From Actinokineospora alba (GTDB lineage Bacteria > Actinomycetota > Actinomycetes > Mycobacteriales > Pseudonocardiaceae): a stretch of 64,000 nt of DNA. A program made the translations under genes and the position numbers. The notes below the pieces were generated by a model, which was not told the DNA's origin, searched no databases, and worked only from the letters and a program-made list of their open reading frames with translations. This document shows, piece after piece, positions 53,510 through 60,936 of this stretch (positions are counted from its first letter, which is position 1; each line of letters starts with the position of its first letter). The DNA is taken from assembly GCF_004362515.1 (NCBI RefSeq), contig NZ_SNXU01000001.1:2418001-2482000 (forward strand), read 5' to 3'.

Positions 53510-54796
53510 GTGGCGGTCATCGAGCAGGTCGGCGCACGCGAGATCCTGGACTCGCGCGGCAATCCCACCATTGAGGTGGAGGTCGCGCTGGACGACGGGA
53601 CTCTGGCGCGAGCGGCGGTCCCGTCCGGGGCGTCGACGGGCGAGCACGAGGCCGTCGAGCTTCGTGACGGCGACCCGAAGCGCTACGGCGGCAAGGGTGT
53701 CGAGAAGGCCGTCACCGCCGTCCTCGACGAGATCGGCCCCGAGCTGGCCGGCATCGACGCGGTCGACCAGCGCATCGTCGACCAGAAGCTGGTCGACCTC
53801 GACGGCACGCCGGACAAGTCGCGCCTGGGCGCCAACGCCATCCTGGGTGTCTCCCTCGCGGTGGCGAAGGCGGCGGCCGAGTCCAGCGGCCTGGAGCTGT
53901 TCCGCTACCTCGGCGGCCCGAACGCGCACGTGCTTCCGGTGCCGATGCTGAACATCCTCAACGGCGGCGCGCACGCCGACACCGACGTGGACATCCAGGA
54001 GTTCATGATCGCGCCGATCGGCGCGGAGAGCTTCCGCGAGGGTCTGCGCTGGGGCACCGAGGTCTACCACGCGCTCAAGTCCGTGCTGAAGGCCAAGGGC
54101 CTGGGCACCGGCCTCGGCGACGAGGGCGGCTTCGCGCCGAGCCTGGGCAACAACCGCGAGGCGCTGGACCTGATCCTGGTCGCCATCGAGAAGGCGGGCT
54201 ACCGCCCGGGCCGCGACGTCGCGCTCGCGCTCGACGTCGCCGCCACCGAGTTCTACTCCGACGGCGCCTACAGCTTCGAGGGCGCCAAGAAGAGCGCCGA
54301 GCAGCTCATCGAGTACTACACGCAGCTGATCAACGACTACCCGATGGTCTCCATCGAGGACCCGCTGTCCGAGGACGACTGGGACGGCTGGGTGCGCCTG
54401 ACCGCCGAGATCGGCGAGCGCGTGCAGATCGTCGGCGACGACCTGTTCGTCACCAACCCGGACCGGCTCGAGGAGGGCATCGCCCGCCGCGCCGCGAACG
54501 CGCTGCTGGTGAAGGTCAACCAGATCGGCACCCTGTCGGAGACGCTCGACGCGGTCACCCTGGCCACGTCCTACGGCTACCGCAGCATGATGAGCCACCG
54601 TTCCGGCGAGACCGAGGACACCACGATCGCCGACCTCGCGGTCGCGACCGGCGTGGGCCAGATCAAGACCGGCGCCCCCGCCCGCGGTGAGCGCACCGCG
54701 AAGTACAACCAGCTGCTGCGCATCGAGGAGACCCTCGGCGACGCGGCGCGGTACGCGGGCGATCTCGCGTTCCCGCGCTTCACACCGGAGTCCTGA
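53510..54796 (+). CDS. eno: Enolase
   Basis: 428 aa, the usual length; interconverts 2-phosphoglycerate and phosphoenolpyruvate in glycolysis. Family motifs: REILDSRGNPTIEVEV, VPSGASTGEHEAVELRDGD, GDEGGFAPSL, the metal-binding SIEDPLSEDDW, LLVKVNQIGTLSETL (catalytic Lys) and MMSHRSGETED. GTG 53510 has GAGGAG (53498-53503) 6 nt upstream; the open frame further upstream has no enolase sequence. It heads the eno-ftsB-DUF501 operon. Confidence 0.98.
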   Translation: MAVIEQVGAREILDSRGNPTIEVEVALDDGTLARAAVPSGASTGEHEAVELRDGDPKRYGGKGVEKAVTAVLDEIGPELAGIDAVDQRIVDQKLVDLDGTPDKSRLGANAILGVSLAVAKAAAESSGLELFRYLGGPNAHVLPVPMLNILNGGAHADTDVDIQEFMIAPIGAESFREGLRWGTEVYHALKSVLKAKGLGTGLGDEGGFAPSLGNNREALDLILVAIEKAGYRPGRDVALALDVAATEFYSDGAYSFEGAKKSAEQLIEYYTQLINDYPMVSIEDPLSEDDWDGWVRLTAEIGERVQIVGDDLFVTNPDRLEEGIARRAANALLVKVNQIGTLSETLDAVTLATSYGYRSMMSHRSGETEDTTIADLAVATGVGQIKTGAPARGERTAKYNQLLRIEETLGDAARYAGDLAFPRFTPES

Positions 54797-54801
54797 GTCC
54801 G

Positions 54802-55332
54802 ATGGCCGGGCGCGGAGGCGATCGGGGCGGCAGGCGTGGCGGGGCATCCGCCGCCCGCCGTCCGGAGAGTGTCCGCCGTACGCGCCCGGCCGCCGCGGTC
54901 CCCGCGAAGGAGCCGCCCAAGCGCCCGCCCGCCAAGCGCGCCACCCGGCTCGGCCCGCTCGGGCTGTCGACGACGCGGCGCGCCGCGGTGCTGGCGACCG
55001 TGGTCGGCGCGCTGGCCCTGAGCGTGGCGGTGCCGCTGCGGACCTACCTGTCGCAGCGGACCGACGTGCAGGTCCAGGAGCGGCGGCAGGCCGAGTTACG
55101 GGCCGAGGTCGAGGAACTTGAGCGGCGCAAGGCGCAGTTGGCCGATCCCGCGCAGATCCAGGCCGAAGCCAAGAGGAGATTGCGGTACGTGATGCCAGGG
55201 GAGACGCCCTACATGGTCGAGTTGCCCGCCGAGGCGGGTGGCCCCGGCGCGGGTCAGAAGCCGACCCACCCGATCTCGCAGCAGGCCTGGTACCAGGCGC
55301 TGTGGGACTCGGTGCACGGAGCGGGCCGGTGA
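54802..55332 (+). CDS. FtsB/DivIC-like septum formation initiator
   Basis: 176 aa. A basic Arg/Pro/Ala-rich cytoplasmic tail (about 1-55) leads to one transmembrane helix (AAVLATVVGALALSVAVPL, about 61-79) and a coiled coil (VQVQERRQAELRAEVEELERRKAQL), then RRLRYVMPGETPYMVEL, the typical DivIC ending. It is part of the FtsQ-FtsL-FtsB division complex. The start is 6 bp after the eno stop, and the end overlaps the DUF501 gene (GTGA). The same trio is found in mycobacteria (Rv1023-Rv1025). Confidence 0.93.
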   Translation: MAGRGGDRGGRRGGASAARRPESVRRTRPAAAVPAKEPPKRPPAKRATRLGPLGLSTTRRAAVLATVVGALALSVAVPLRTYLSQRTDVQVQERRQAELRAEVEELERRKAQLADPAQIQAEAKRRLRYVMPGETPYMVELPAEAGGPGAGQKPTHPISQQAWYQALWDSVHGAGR

Positions 55333-55820
55333 CCCTCGAGCCCGTCACCGAGGCCGACATCGCCATGGTCGCCCAGCAGCTCGGCCGGGTGCCGCGCGGT
55401 ACCCGCGCCGTCGCGGCGCGCTGTCCCAGCGGTCACCCGTCGGTGATCCAGACGAGCCCGCGGCTCGAGGACGGCACGCCGTTCCCGACGCTGTACTACT
55501 TGACCTGCAACAAGCTCGCGTCGCAGATCTCCACCCTCGAGACCACCGGTCTCATGAAGGAGATGACCGACCGGCTCGCCGAGGACGAGGCGCTGGCGGC
55601 GCAGTACCTGGCCGCGCACAACGACTACCTGGCCGAGCGCGACGCCATCGAGTCGCTGGGCACCGACGTCAGCGCAGGCGGCATGCCCACCCGGGTCAAG
55701 TGCCTGCACGTGCACGTCGCGCATGCCCTGGCCAAGGGCCCCGGCGTCAACCCGTTCGGCGACGAGGCCTTGGCCCTGCTGTCAGAGACCTACCCGACGG
55801 GCGACTGCGCCGCGAGCTAG
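55329..55820 (+). CDS. DUF501 family protein
   Basis: 163 aa, GTG start overlapping the upstream stop. Conserved blocks are QLGRVPRGTRAVAARCPSGHP, TLYYLTCNKLASQISTLE and a final region with MPTRVKCLHVHVAHALAKGPGVNPFGDEAL, typical of DUF501. The Cys/His pairs (RCPSGHP, TCNK, KCLHVH) suggest a metal site; the function is unknown. It is always near eno and ppx in actinobacteria. Its last about 145 bp are duplicated just downstream. Confidence 0.95.
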   Translation: MTLEPVTEADIAMVAQQLGRVPRGTRAVAARCPSGHPSVIQTSPRLEDGTPFPTLYYLTCNKLASQISTLETTGLMKEMTDRLAEDEALAAQYLAAHNDYLAERDAIESLGTDVSAGGMPTRVKCLHVHVAHALAKGPGVNPFGDEALALLSETYPTGDCAAS

Positions 55821-55942
55821 GCGGACGGCACGGCTACACCCGGCGTGACCCGGTTGGCCAGGGGCACGTGTCGACCTCGGAAGGCAGCAGGCTTCCCTGC
55901 GGGCACAGAGTGATCAGCTCGGCGACCCGCCGGGCCCGCGCG
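55817..55942 (-). pseudogene. Remnant of the 3' end of an AidB-like acyl-CoA dehydrogenase gene
   Basis: The minus strand still encodes ARRVAELITLC followed by a shortened QGSLL and PSEVDT, matching the C-terminus of the intact gene at 56082-57713 but lacking about 77 bp between those parts and with a 1-bp deletion that shifts the frame. No start is present. It is a duplicate fragment, not a gene. Confidence 0.8.
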
Positions 55943-56085
55943 GGCGGCATGCCGACCGGGGTCAAGGGCCTGCACCTGCACGTCCGCACGCCTTGGCCAA
56001 GGGTCCCGGCGTCAACCCGTTCGGCGACGAGGCCTTGGCCCTGCTGTCGGAGACCTACCCGACGGGCGACTGCGCCGCGAGCTAG
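55943..56085 (+). pseudogene. Remnant copy of the DUF501 3' end
   Basis: About 143 bp repeat the end of the DUF501 gene (GMPTRVKCLHVHVAHAL... to the stop) with substitutions and a frame change around 55990 (ACGTCCGCACGCC replacing ACGTCGCGCATGCC). No start codon or upstream part, so it is not functional on its own. Confidence 0.8.
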
Positions 56086-57713
56086 GCGGACGGCACGGCT
56101 ACACCCGGCGTGACCCGGTCCACGAGAGCCGCGGTGTCGACCTCGGAGGGCAGCACCCCGAGCACCCCGCTGCGCTCGCCGAAGCGCGACGCGAGGAACG
56201 CGTCGGCGACTTCGGGGGCGTGTCGGACCAGTAGGCTTCCCTGCAGGCACAGGGTGATCAGCTCGGCGACCCGCCGGGCCCGCGCGGGTGTCGCCGCCTC
56301 CATCTCCGATTCCAGGTCCGAGACCGCCGCGTCCAGCCGGGAATCCGCGCCCATGGTGGTGGCGAGTTCCTCGAACAGCGCGTCCACACTGGACGGCTCG
56401 CGGGTCATCGCCCGCAGCACGTCGAGTGCGGTGACGTTCCCCGAGCCCTCCCAGATGGACATCAGCGGCGCCTCGCGGTAAAGCCTGGGCATGCCTGACT
56501 CCTCGACATAACCGTTGCCGCCCAAGCACTCCAACGCTTCCGCCACGACCATGGGCGCGCGCTTGCAGATGAAGAACTTCGCCGCGGGCAGCGCTAGCCT
56601 CAGCAACTCGCCGCCACTGTCCACTTCAGATGCGAGGCGCAGGGCGAGCACCGTGGCGGCCTCGGACTCCAGCGCCAGGTCCGCGATCACCGCCGACATG
56701 GCGGGCTGCTCGCGCAGCACGGTGCCGAACGCGGACCGGTGGGCCACGTGGTGGGCCGCCTCCGACAGGGCGATCCGGATGCCCGCCGTCGAGCCGAGCA
56801 CACAGTCGAGCCGGGTCATCGTGACCATCTCGATGATCGTGCGGACCCCGCGGCCCTCCTCGCCGAGACGCCAGCCGACCGCGTTCGCGTACTCGATCTC
56901 CGACGAGGCATTCGACTTGTTGCCGAGCTTGTCCTTGAGCCGCTGCAGCCGCAGCGCGTTGCGCGTGCCATCGGGCAGCACGCGGGGGAGCACGAAGCAG
57001 GTGAGCCCGCCGGGGGCTTGGGCGAGGGTGAGGAACAGGTCGTTCATCGGCGCGGAGGTGAACCACTTGTGGCCGACGAGGGCGTACGTCCCGTCCGCGA
57101 GCGGGGTGGCGACGGTCGTGTTGGCCCGCACGTCGGAGCCGCCCTGCTTCTCCGTCATCGACATCCCGGCGAGCAGCCCGGCCTTGGCGCCCGGCTCGCG
57201 CAGGCCCGGGTCGTAGACCGGTGAGACCAGCCCCGGCTCGAACCGGGCGGCCACCTCCGGGTTGTGCCGCAGCGCGGGCACGGCCGCGTAGGTCATCGAG
57301 ATCGGGCAGCCGTGGCCCGCCTCGACCTGCGACCACACCATGAACGCCGCCGCCCGCCGCAGGTGCGCGTGGGCGCCACCCGCCCAGGGAGCGCCGTGCA
57401 GCCCGTGGGCCACGGCCCGGCCCATCAGCCAGTGCCACGACGGGTGGAAGTCGACCTCGTCGACCCGGTTGCCGTAGCGGTCGTGGGTGCGCAGGGTCGG
57501 TGGGTTGTCGTTGGCGAGCCTGCCGTGCTCGCGGGCGACCTCGGAGCCCGCCTCGACGGCCAGCGCCGACAGCGACCCGACGACGTCGTCCGATCCGAAC
57601 GCCCGCAGCGCCCCGACCAGCGCCGGGTCGCAGGCCAACGGGTCGAAGCCGTGCAGGGGAGGGGCTTGGTTGGTGACCTGGTGGGTGGCGTCGAGAGGCA
57701 GCGGCGCGCTCAT
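56082..57713 (-). CDS. AidB-like acyl-CoA dehydrogenase
   Basis: 543 aa, close to the length of AidB (541 aa). N-terminal NQAPPLHGFDPLACDP, the flavin-site motif GMSMTEKQGGSDVRANTT (183-200), GHKWFTSAPMNDLFLTLAQ and CLGGNGYVEESGMPRLYREAPLMSIWEGSGNV are all typical of the AidB branch. E. coli AidB is linked to the adaptive response to alkylating agents; actinobacterial relatives are mostly not studied. FAD-binding residues appear intact. ATG 57713 starts the family N-terminus. Its stop TAG overlaps the remnant DUF501 stop (CTAG). Confidence 0.93.
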   Translation of the reverse strand: MSAPLPLDATHQVTNQAPPLHGFDPLACDPALVGALRAFGSDDVVGSLSALAVEAGSEVAREHGRLANDNPPTLRTHDRYGNRVDEVDFHPSWHWLMGRAVAHGLHGAPWAGGAHAHLRRAAAFMVWSQVEAGHGCPISMTYAAVPALRHNPEVAARFEPGLVSPVYDPGLREPGAKAGLLAGMSMTEKQGGSDVRANTTVATPLADGTYALVGHKWFTSAPMNDLFLTLAQAPGGLTCFVLPRVLPDGTRNALRLQRLKDKLGNKSNASSEIEYANAVGWRLGEEGRGVRTIIEMVTMTRLDCVLGSTAGIRIALSEAAHHVAHRSAFGTVLREQPAMSAVIADLALESEAATVLALRLASEVDSGGELLRLALPAAKFFICKRAPMVVAEALECLGGNGYVEESGMPRLYREAPLMSIWEGSGNVTALDVLRAMTREPSSVDALFEELATTMGADSRLDAAVSDLESEMEAATPARARRVAELITLCLQGSLLVRHAPEVADAFLASRFGERSGVLGVLPSEVDTAALVDRVTPGVAVPSA

Positions 57714-57971
57714 TTCCTGAGACTAATCCGCGTCGCCGTGCAACCTGAAGGGTCTGCCATTCCGTCACCGATCGGTGACACATTGTGTCGCCGGTTAACA
57801 AACGGTGCCCAGAAGTGCGGGTTTGAACAGACTTCCGACCCTATTTTGTCGCGAGATGTTACGAGGACGGTGACTCATGGCGATGAATGAGGCAGGGTAG
57901 ACAGCCGAGGAGCGTCACCCAGGTCGGTTACAGACATACCGGCGGCCAGACAAGCGAGGGGCTGATTTTCA
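57714..57971. promoter_or_regulatory. Divergent promoter region of the dehydrogenase and transglycosylase genes
   Basis: 258 bp, more AT-rich than its surroundings. An inverted repeat TCACCGATCGGTGA is at about 57764-57777, a perfect 14-bp palindrome that could be an operator for either gene. GAGGGG (57957-57962) is the ribosome-binding site of the plus-strand gene. No known riboswitch was recognised. Confidence 0.45.
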
Positions 57972-59231
57972 GTGAGTGCGACGAAGTCCGGAGATTCTCC
58001 CGACAGGGGTAAGCGCACTGGCAAGCGACGCAGTGCGGTCGCCGCGGCGGGGGCCTTGATGATCGTCCCCGCGGTCGCGGCCGGTGAACCGGTGTATGTC
58101 ACGGGCGAGGACACCACCGAGGTGGCGCTCGCCAGCAGTGCGGGTGGCGGCCTGGTCGGTCTCACCGACCCGTCGGAGGTCAGCGCCGACGGCTCGCGCC
58201 CGGAGAACGGCGAGCTCGGCTCGCAGGTGCTCGCAGCCGCTGGGGACCCCGGTGTCCTCGCGTTCGGCCACGGCCCGCTTCCGAGCGGGCCGCTCGGTAT
58301 CCCGGGCACCATGCTCGACGCGTACATGCGCGCGACGCAGACGATCAACACCACGACTCCGGGCTGCAACATGGAGTGGTCTCTGCTGGCCAGCATCGGC
58401 CGCATCGAGTCCAACCACGCCCGCGGCGGCCGGGTCGACGCGCACGGCAACACCGCGTCCCCGATCCTCGGCCCGGTCCTCAACGGCGGCGGCTTCGCCG
58501 CGATCAGCGACACCGACGGCGGCCGCTACGACGGCGACAGCCGCTGGGACCGCGCGGTCGGCCCGATGCAGTTCATCCCGTCGACCTGGAAGGGCTACGC
58601 CTCCGACGGCAACGGCGACGGCGAGACCAACCCGAACAACATCTACGACGCGACCGTCGGCTCGGCCAAGTACCTGTGCTCCGGCGGCATGAACATGGCC
58701 GACCCGCGCAACCGGGCCGCCGCGATCTGGCGCTACAACCACTCCGACAGCTACGTGCGCACCGTCATGCACTGGGCCGACGCGTACGCCAAGGGCGTCA
58801 CCCCGGTCCCGACGACCCCGGTCGACGAGATCGAGCACCTCGGCGCGCCCGCGCCGGGCCCGAACCCGCCCGCGGCAGGCGTGATCACCCCGCCGCCGTC
58901 GTCCACGGCGCCTGGCTCCACGGCGCCCGCGACCTCGCAGCCGACCACCACGTCCGCGCCTCCGTCGTCTTCGTCCTCGTCGACCAAGCCGACCACGACG
59001 ATCCCGCCGTCGTCGTCGACCACGCCGCCGTCCACGACGACGCCGCCGTCCACGACCACCCCGTCGTGCGAGCCCACGGCGACCCCGACGACCCCGGCCC
59101 CGACGACCAACCCGTCCGCGGAAGAGCCCACGGACCCGTGCGCCACGCCGACCACCACCACCCCGCCGCCCTCGACCACCCCGAGCGGCGAAGCGGGCTC
59201 GGCGATCCCCACGACCACGCCCGCTCCCTGA
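57972..59231 (+). CDS. Secreted lytic transglycosylase with Thr/Ser/Pro-rich tail
   Basis: 419 aa. The signal peptide is at about 17-40 (KRRSAVAAAGALMIVPAVAAG). The SLT/MltB-like catalytic region has WSLLASIGRIESNHARGG with Glu146, DSRWDRAVGPMQFIPSTWKGY (about 191-211) and AKYLCSGGMNM. From about 300 to the end the protein is a low-complexity Thr/Ser/Pro tail (TTTPPSTTTPP and similar), probably a wall-spanning, perhaps O-mannosylated linker. It is a paralogue of the LpqU-like gene at 52158. GTG 57972 has GAGGGG 9 nt upstream. Confidence 0.92.
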   Translation: MSATKSGDSPDRGKRTGKRRSAVAAAGALMIVPAVAAGEPVYVTGEDTTEVALASSAGGGLVGLTDPSEVSADGSRPENGELGSQVLAAAGDPGVLAFGHGPLPSGPLGIPGTMLDAYMRATQTINTTTPGCNMEWSLLASIGRIESNHARGGRVDAHGNTASPILGPVLNGGGFAAISDTDGGRYDGDSRWDRAVGPMQFIPSTWKGYASDGNGDGETNPNNIYDATVGSAKYLCSGGMNMADPRNRAAAIWRYNHSDSYVRTVMHWADAYAKGVTPVPTTPVDEIEHLGAPAPGPNPPAAGVITPPPSSTAPGSTAPATSQPTTTSAPPSSSSSSTKPTTTIPPSSSTTPPSTTTPPSTTTPSCEPTATPTTPAPTTNPSAEEPTDPCATPTTTTPPPSTTPSGEAGSAIPTTTPAP

Positions 59232-59483
59232 CCTCTATCCACAACCGCACGGCTTATCCACAGCCCCCACCCAAAACCCGGGTCCCGTCACCCCCAGCCG
59301 ATAGACTGGCCAAGGGACGTCCCCCCGGGGTGGGTGGGGGCTTTGCCGTGCTCCGGCGCGGTTTTTCGAAGAGTTGATCGCGGGCTGGGGGAATCGGCGG
59401 GGTGCTGGGTTCCGGGCACGCGATGGGGCCTTGGGTGACAGCCGCTCGTCGGGGGCTGGGGATGCCCAGGTCGTGCGCGGTCG
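59232..59483. other. Non-coding stretch before a small minus-strand ORF
   Basis: 252 bp with no supported gene. A C/G-run region near 59318-59342 (CCCCCC...GGGTGGGTGGGGG) can pair loosely and may act as a terminator for the transglycosylase gene. GC-rich throughout. Confidence 0.4.
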
Positions 59484-59684
59484 TCACTTGAACCAGGTGG
59501 GTGCCGGCAGGTTGCCCTTGGCGAGCGGGCTCTCGCTGCCGGCGGTAATCCGCCAGGCCGCCTGCGGTGGGCCGTTGTCCCAATAGGCCAACCGGCCGCC
59601 GAGGTACGGCGTGGCGCGGCCGGGTCCAGAGTGCGCGATGTGGTGAAACGCGGCCCACACAAGCGGTCTTCGATGCCTTGGCAT
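59484..59684 (-). CDS. Small hypothetical protein divergent from ppx
   Basis: 66 codons, ATG 59684 to TGA 59484. The frame has high GC at third positions and a non-random composition (VWAAFHHIAHSGPG, PYLGGRLAYWDNGPPQAAW, NLPAPTWFK), which supports a real gene. No family, signal peptide or ribosome-binding site is recognised. Its start is only 16 bp from the ppx start on the other strand, leaving little room for promoters, so it may be chance. Confidence 0.4.
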   Translation of the reverse strand: MPRHRRPLVWAAFHHIAHSGPGRATPYLGGRLAYWDNGPPQAAWRITAGSESPLAKGNLPAPTWFK

Positions 59685-59700
59685 GTCTAGGCTTCCGAGC

Positions 59701-60672
59701 ATGACGAGGGTTGCCGCGATCGACTGTGGAACGAACTCCATCCGCCTGCTCGTCGCCGATCTGACGCACCGCGATGACGGGTCCGTCTGGTTGCGCGACG
59801 TCCACCGGGAAATGCGGATCGTGCGGTTGGGGCAGGGGGTGGACGCCACCGGCATGCTGGCGCCCGAGGCCATCGGGCGCACCAGGGTCGCCCTGACCGA
59901 CTACGTGGCGATCATGCGCCGCAAGGGGGCCGAGCGGGTGCGCATGGTCGCCACCTCCGCCACCCGCGACGCGGGCAACCGGGACGACTTCTTCGCCATG
60001 ACCCGCGAGGTCCTCGGCGTGGAGGCCGAGGTGATCACCGGGGACGAGGAGGCCCGCCTGTCCTTCATCGGCGCCGTCGGCGACCTCCCGCCCGATGACG
60101 GGCCTTTCCTGGTGACCGACATCGGCGGCGGCTCGACCGAGTTCGTCGTCGGGACCTGGGACGGGGTGAAGGCCACGATCCAGGCCGCCAAATCCGTCGA
60201 CATCGGCTGCGTGCGGCTCACCGAGCGCGCCCTGCCCGACGACCCGCCCAGCGAGGAGCAGATCGCTAAGGCCCGCAAGGTCGCCGACGATGTCCTCGCC
60301 GAGGCGTTCGACGCGGTGCCGGTGGCGCAGGCGCGGACGTGGGTCGGCGTCGCGGGGACGGTCACGACACTCTCCGCGCTTGTCCTAAATCTGCCGGCGT
60401 ACGACTCGGACGAAATCCACCTGTCCCGCCTGACCGCCGCCGGCATTCGTGACGCGGCGCGGCGATTGCTCACCGTGGGTCACGAAGAGCGGGCGGCGAT
60501 GCCGGTGCTGCACCCCGGTCGGGTGGATGTGATCGGGGGCGGCGCTTTGATCGTGCAAAGTATCGCTGAGCGGCTATTTTCTGAGACGGGTATCACAGAA
60601 TTGCTGGCCAGCGAACACGACATCTTGGACGGGATCGCCTTGTCGATCAGTGAACCGCCTGACCCTGAGTGA
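59701..60672 (+). CDS. ppx: Exopolyphosphatase / pppGpp phosphohydrolase family
   Basis: 323 aa of the Ppx/GppA ASKHA fold. AIDCGTNSIRLLVADL (about 5-20), VITGDEEARLSFIGA (about 112-126) and the phosphate-loop TDIGGGSTEFVVG (about 139-151) are all present. It is short, like mycobacterial Ppx2 (Rv1026), without the C-terminal HD-type domain of E. coli Ppx. It hydrolyses polyphosphate or pppGpp. ATG 59701 gives the usual N-terminus TRVAAIDCGT; ATG 59683 is an in-frame alternative. By synteny it ends the conserved block. Confidence 0.92.
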   Translation: MTRVAAIDCGTNSIRLLVADLTHRDDGSVWLRDVHREMRIVRLGQGVDATGMLAPEAIGRTRVALTDYVAIMRRKGAERVRMVATSATRDAGNRDDFFAMTREVLGVEAEVITGDEEARLSFIGAVGDLPPDDGPFLVTDIGGGSTEFVVGTWDGVKATIQAAKSVDIGCVRLTERALPDDPPSEEQIAKARKVADDVLAEAFDAVPVAQARTWVGVAGTVTTLSALVLNLPAYDSDEIHLSRLTAAGIRDAARRLLTVGHEERAAMPVLHPGRVDVIGGGALIVQSIAERLFSETGITELLASEHDILDGIALSISEPPDPE

Positions 60673-60936
60673 CGAGGTGACCCGCGTCTCAACAATGACC
60701 TGGCAGCGATTGGACAAAGGAAGTGTTCGACTACCGGTCACTTCCGGATCGAGATATCCCCCAAATGGATGAACATGGTTCGATTGTGACTCGTTTGTGA
60801 CGCCCTCGACCGCCGGTCGATTCGCCCCTCGGGTTAACTTCCACTCACTTTCGGAGCGGGCGGTACCGCTTCGTGACGACGGAGCCCGATGGCGGACAGC
60901 CCAAAGCACGTCGAACCCGAGCTTGGGAGGAGACCC
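60673..60936 (+). promoter_or_regulatory. Promoter region of the peptide transporter operon
   Basis: 264 bp with no gene. AT content rises around 60710-60790 (CAAATGGATGAACATGG and TGTGACTCGTTTGTGACG). The repeated GTGAC words at about 60787 and 60798 may be a regulator site. GGGAGGAG (60925-60932) is the ribosome-binding site of the substrate-binding gene. Confidence 0.4.

Larger units (their letters stand above)
55677..56122. repeat. Decayed tandem duplication of ~265 bp (DUF501 end / ACAD end)
   Basis: 55677 onwards (from GGCGGCATGCC) reappears at 55943 onwards with a period of 265-266 bp through the DUF501 stop and the following ACAD end (GCGGACGGCACGG at 55821 and 56086; GTGACCCGGT near 55845 and 56110). 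Copies differ by scattered substitutions and single-base indels. Confidence 0.85.

Noticed and set aside
55834..56529. Minus-strand frame that looks like a second dehydrogenase end
   Set aside because: It reads the frameshifted duplicate fragment and out-of-frame parts of the intact gene; treated as remnant.
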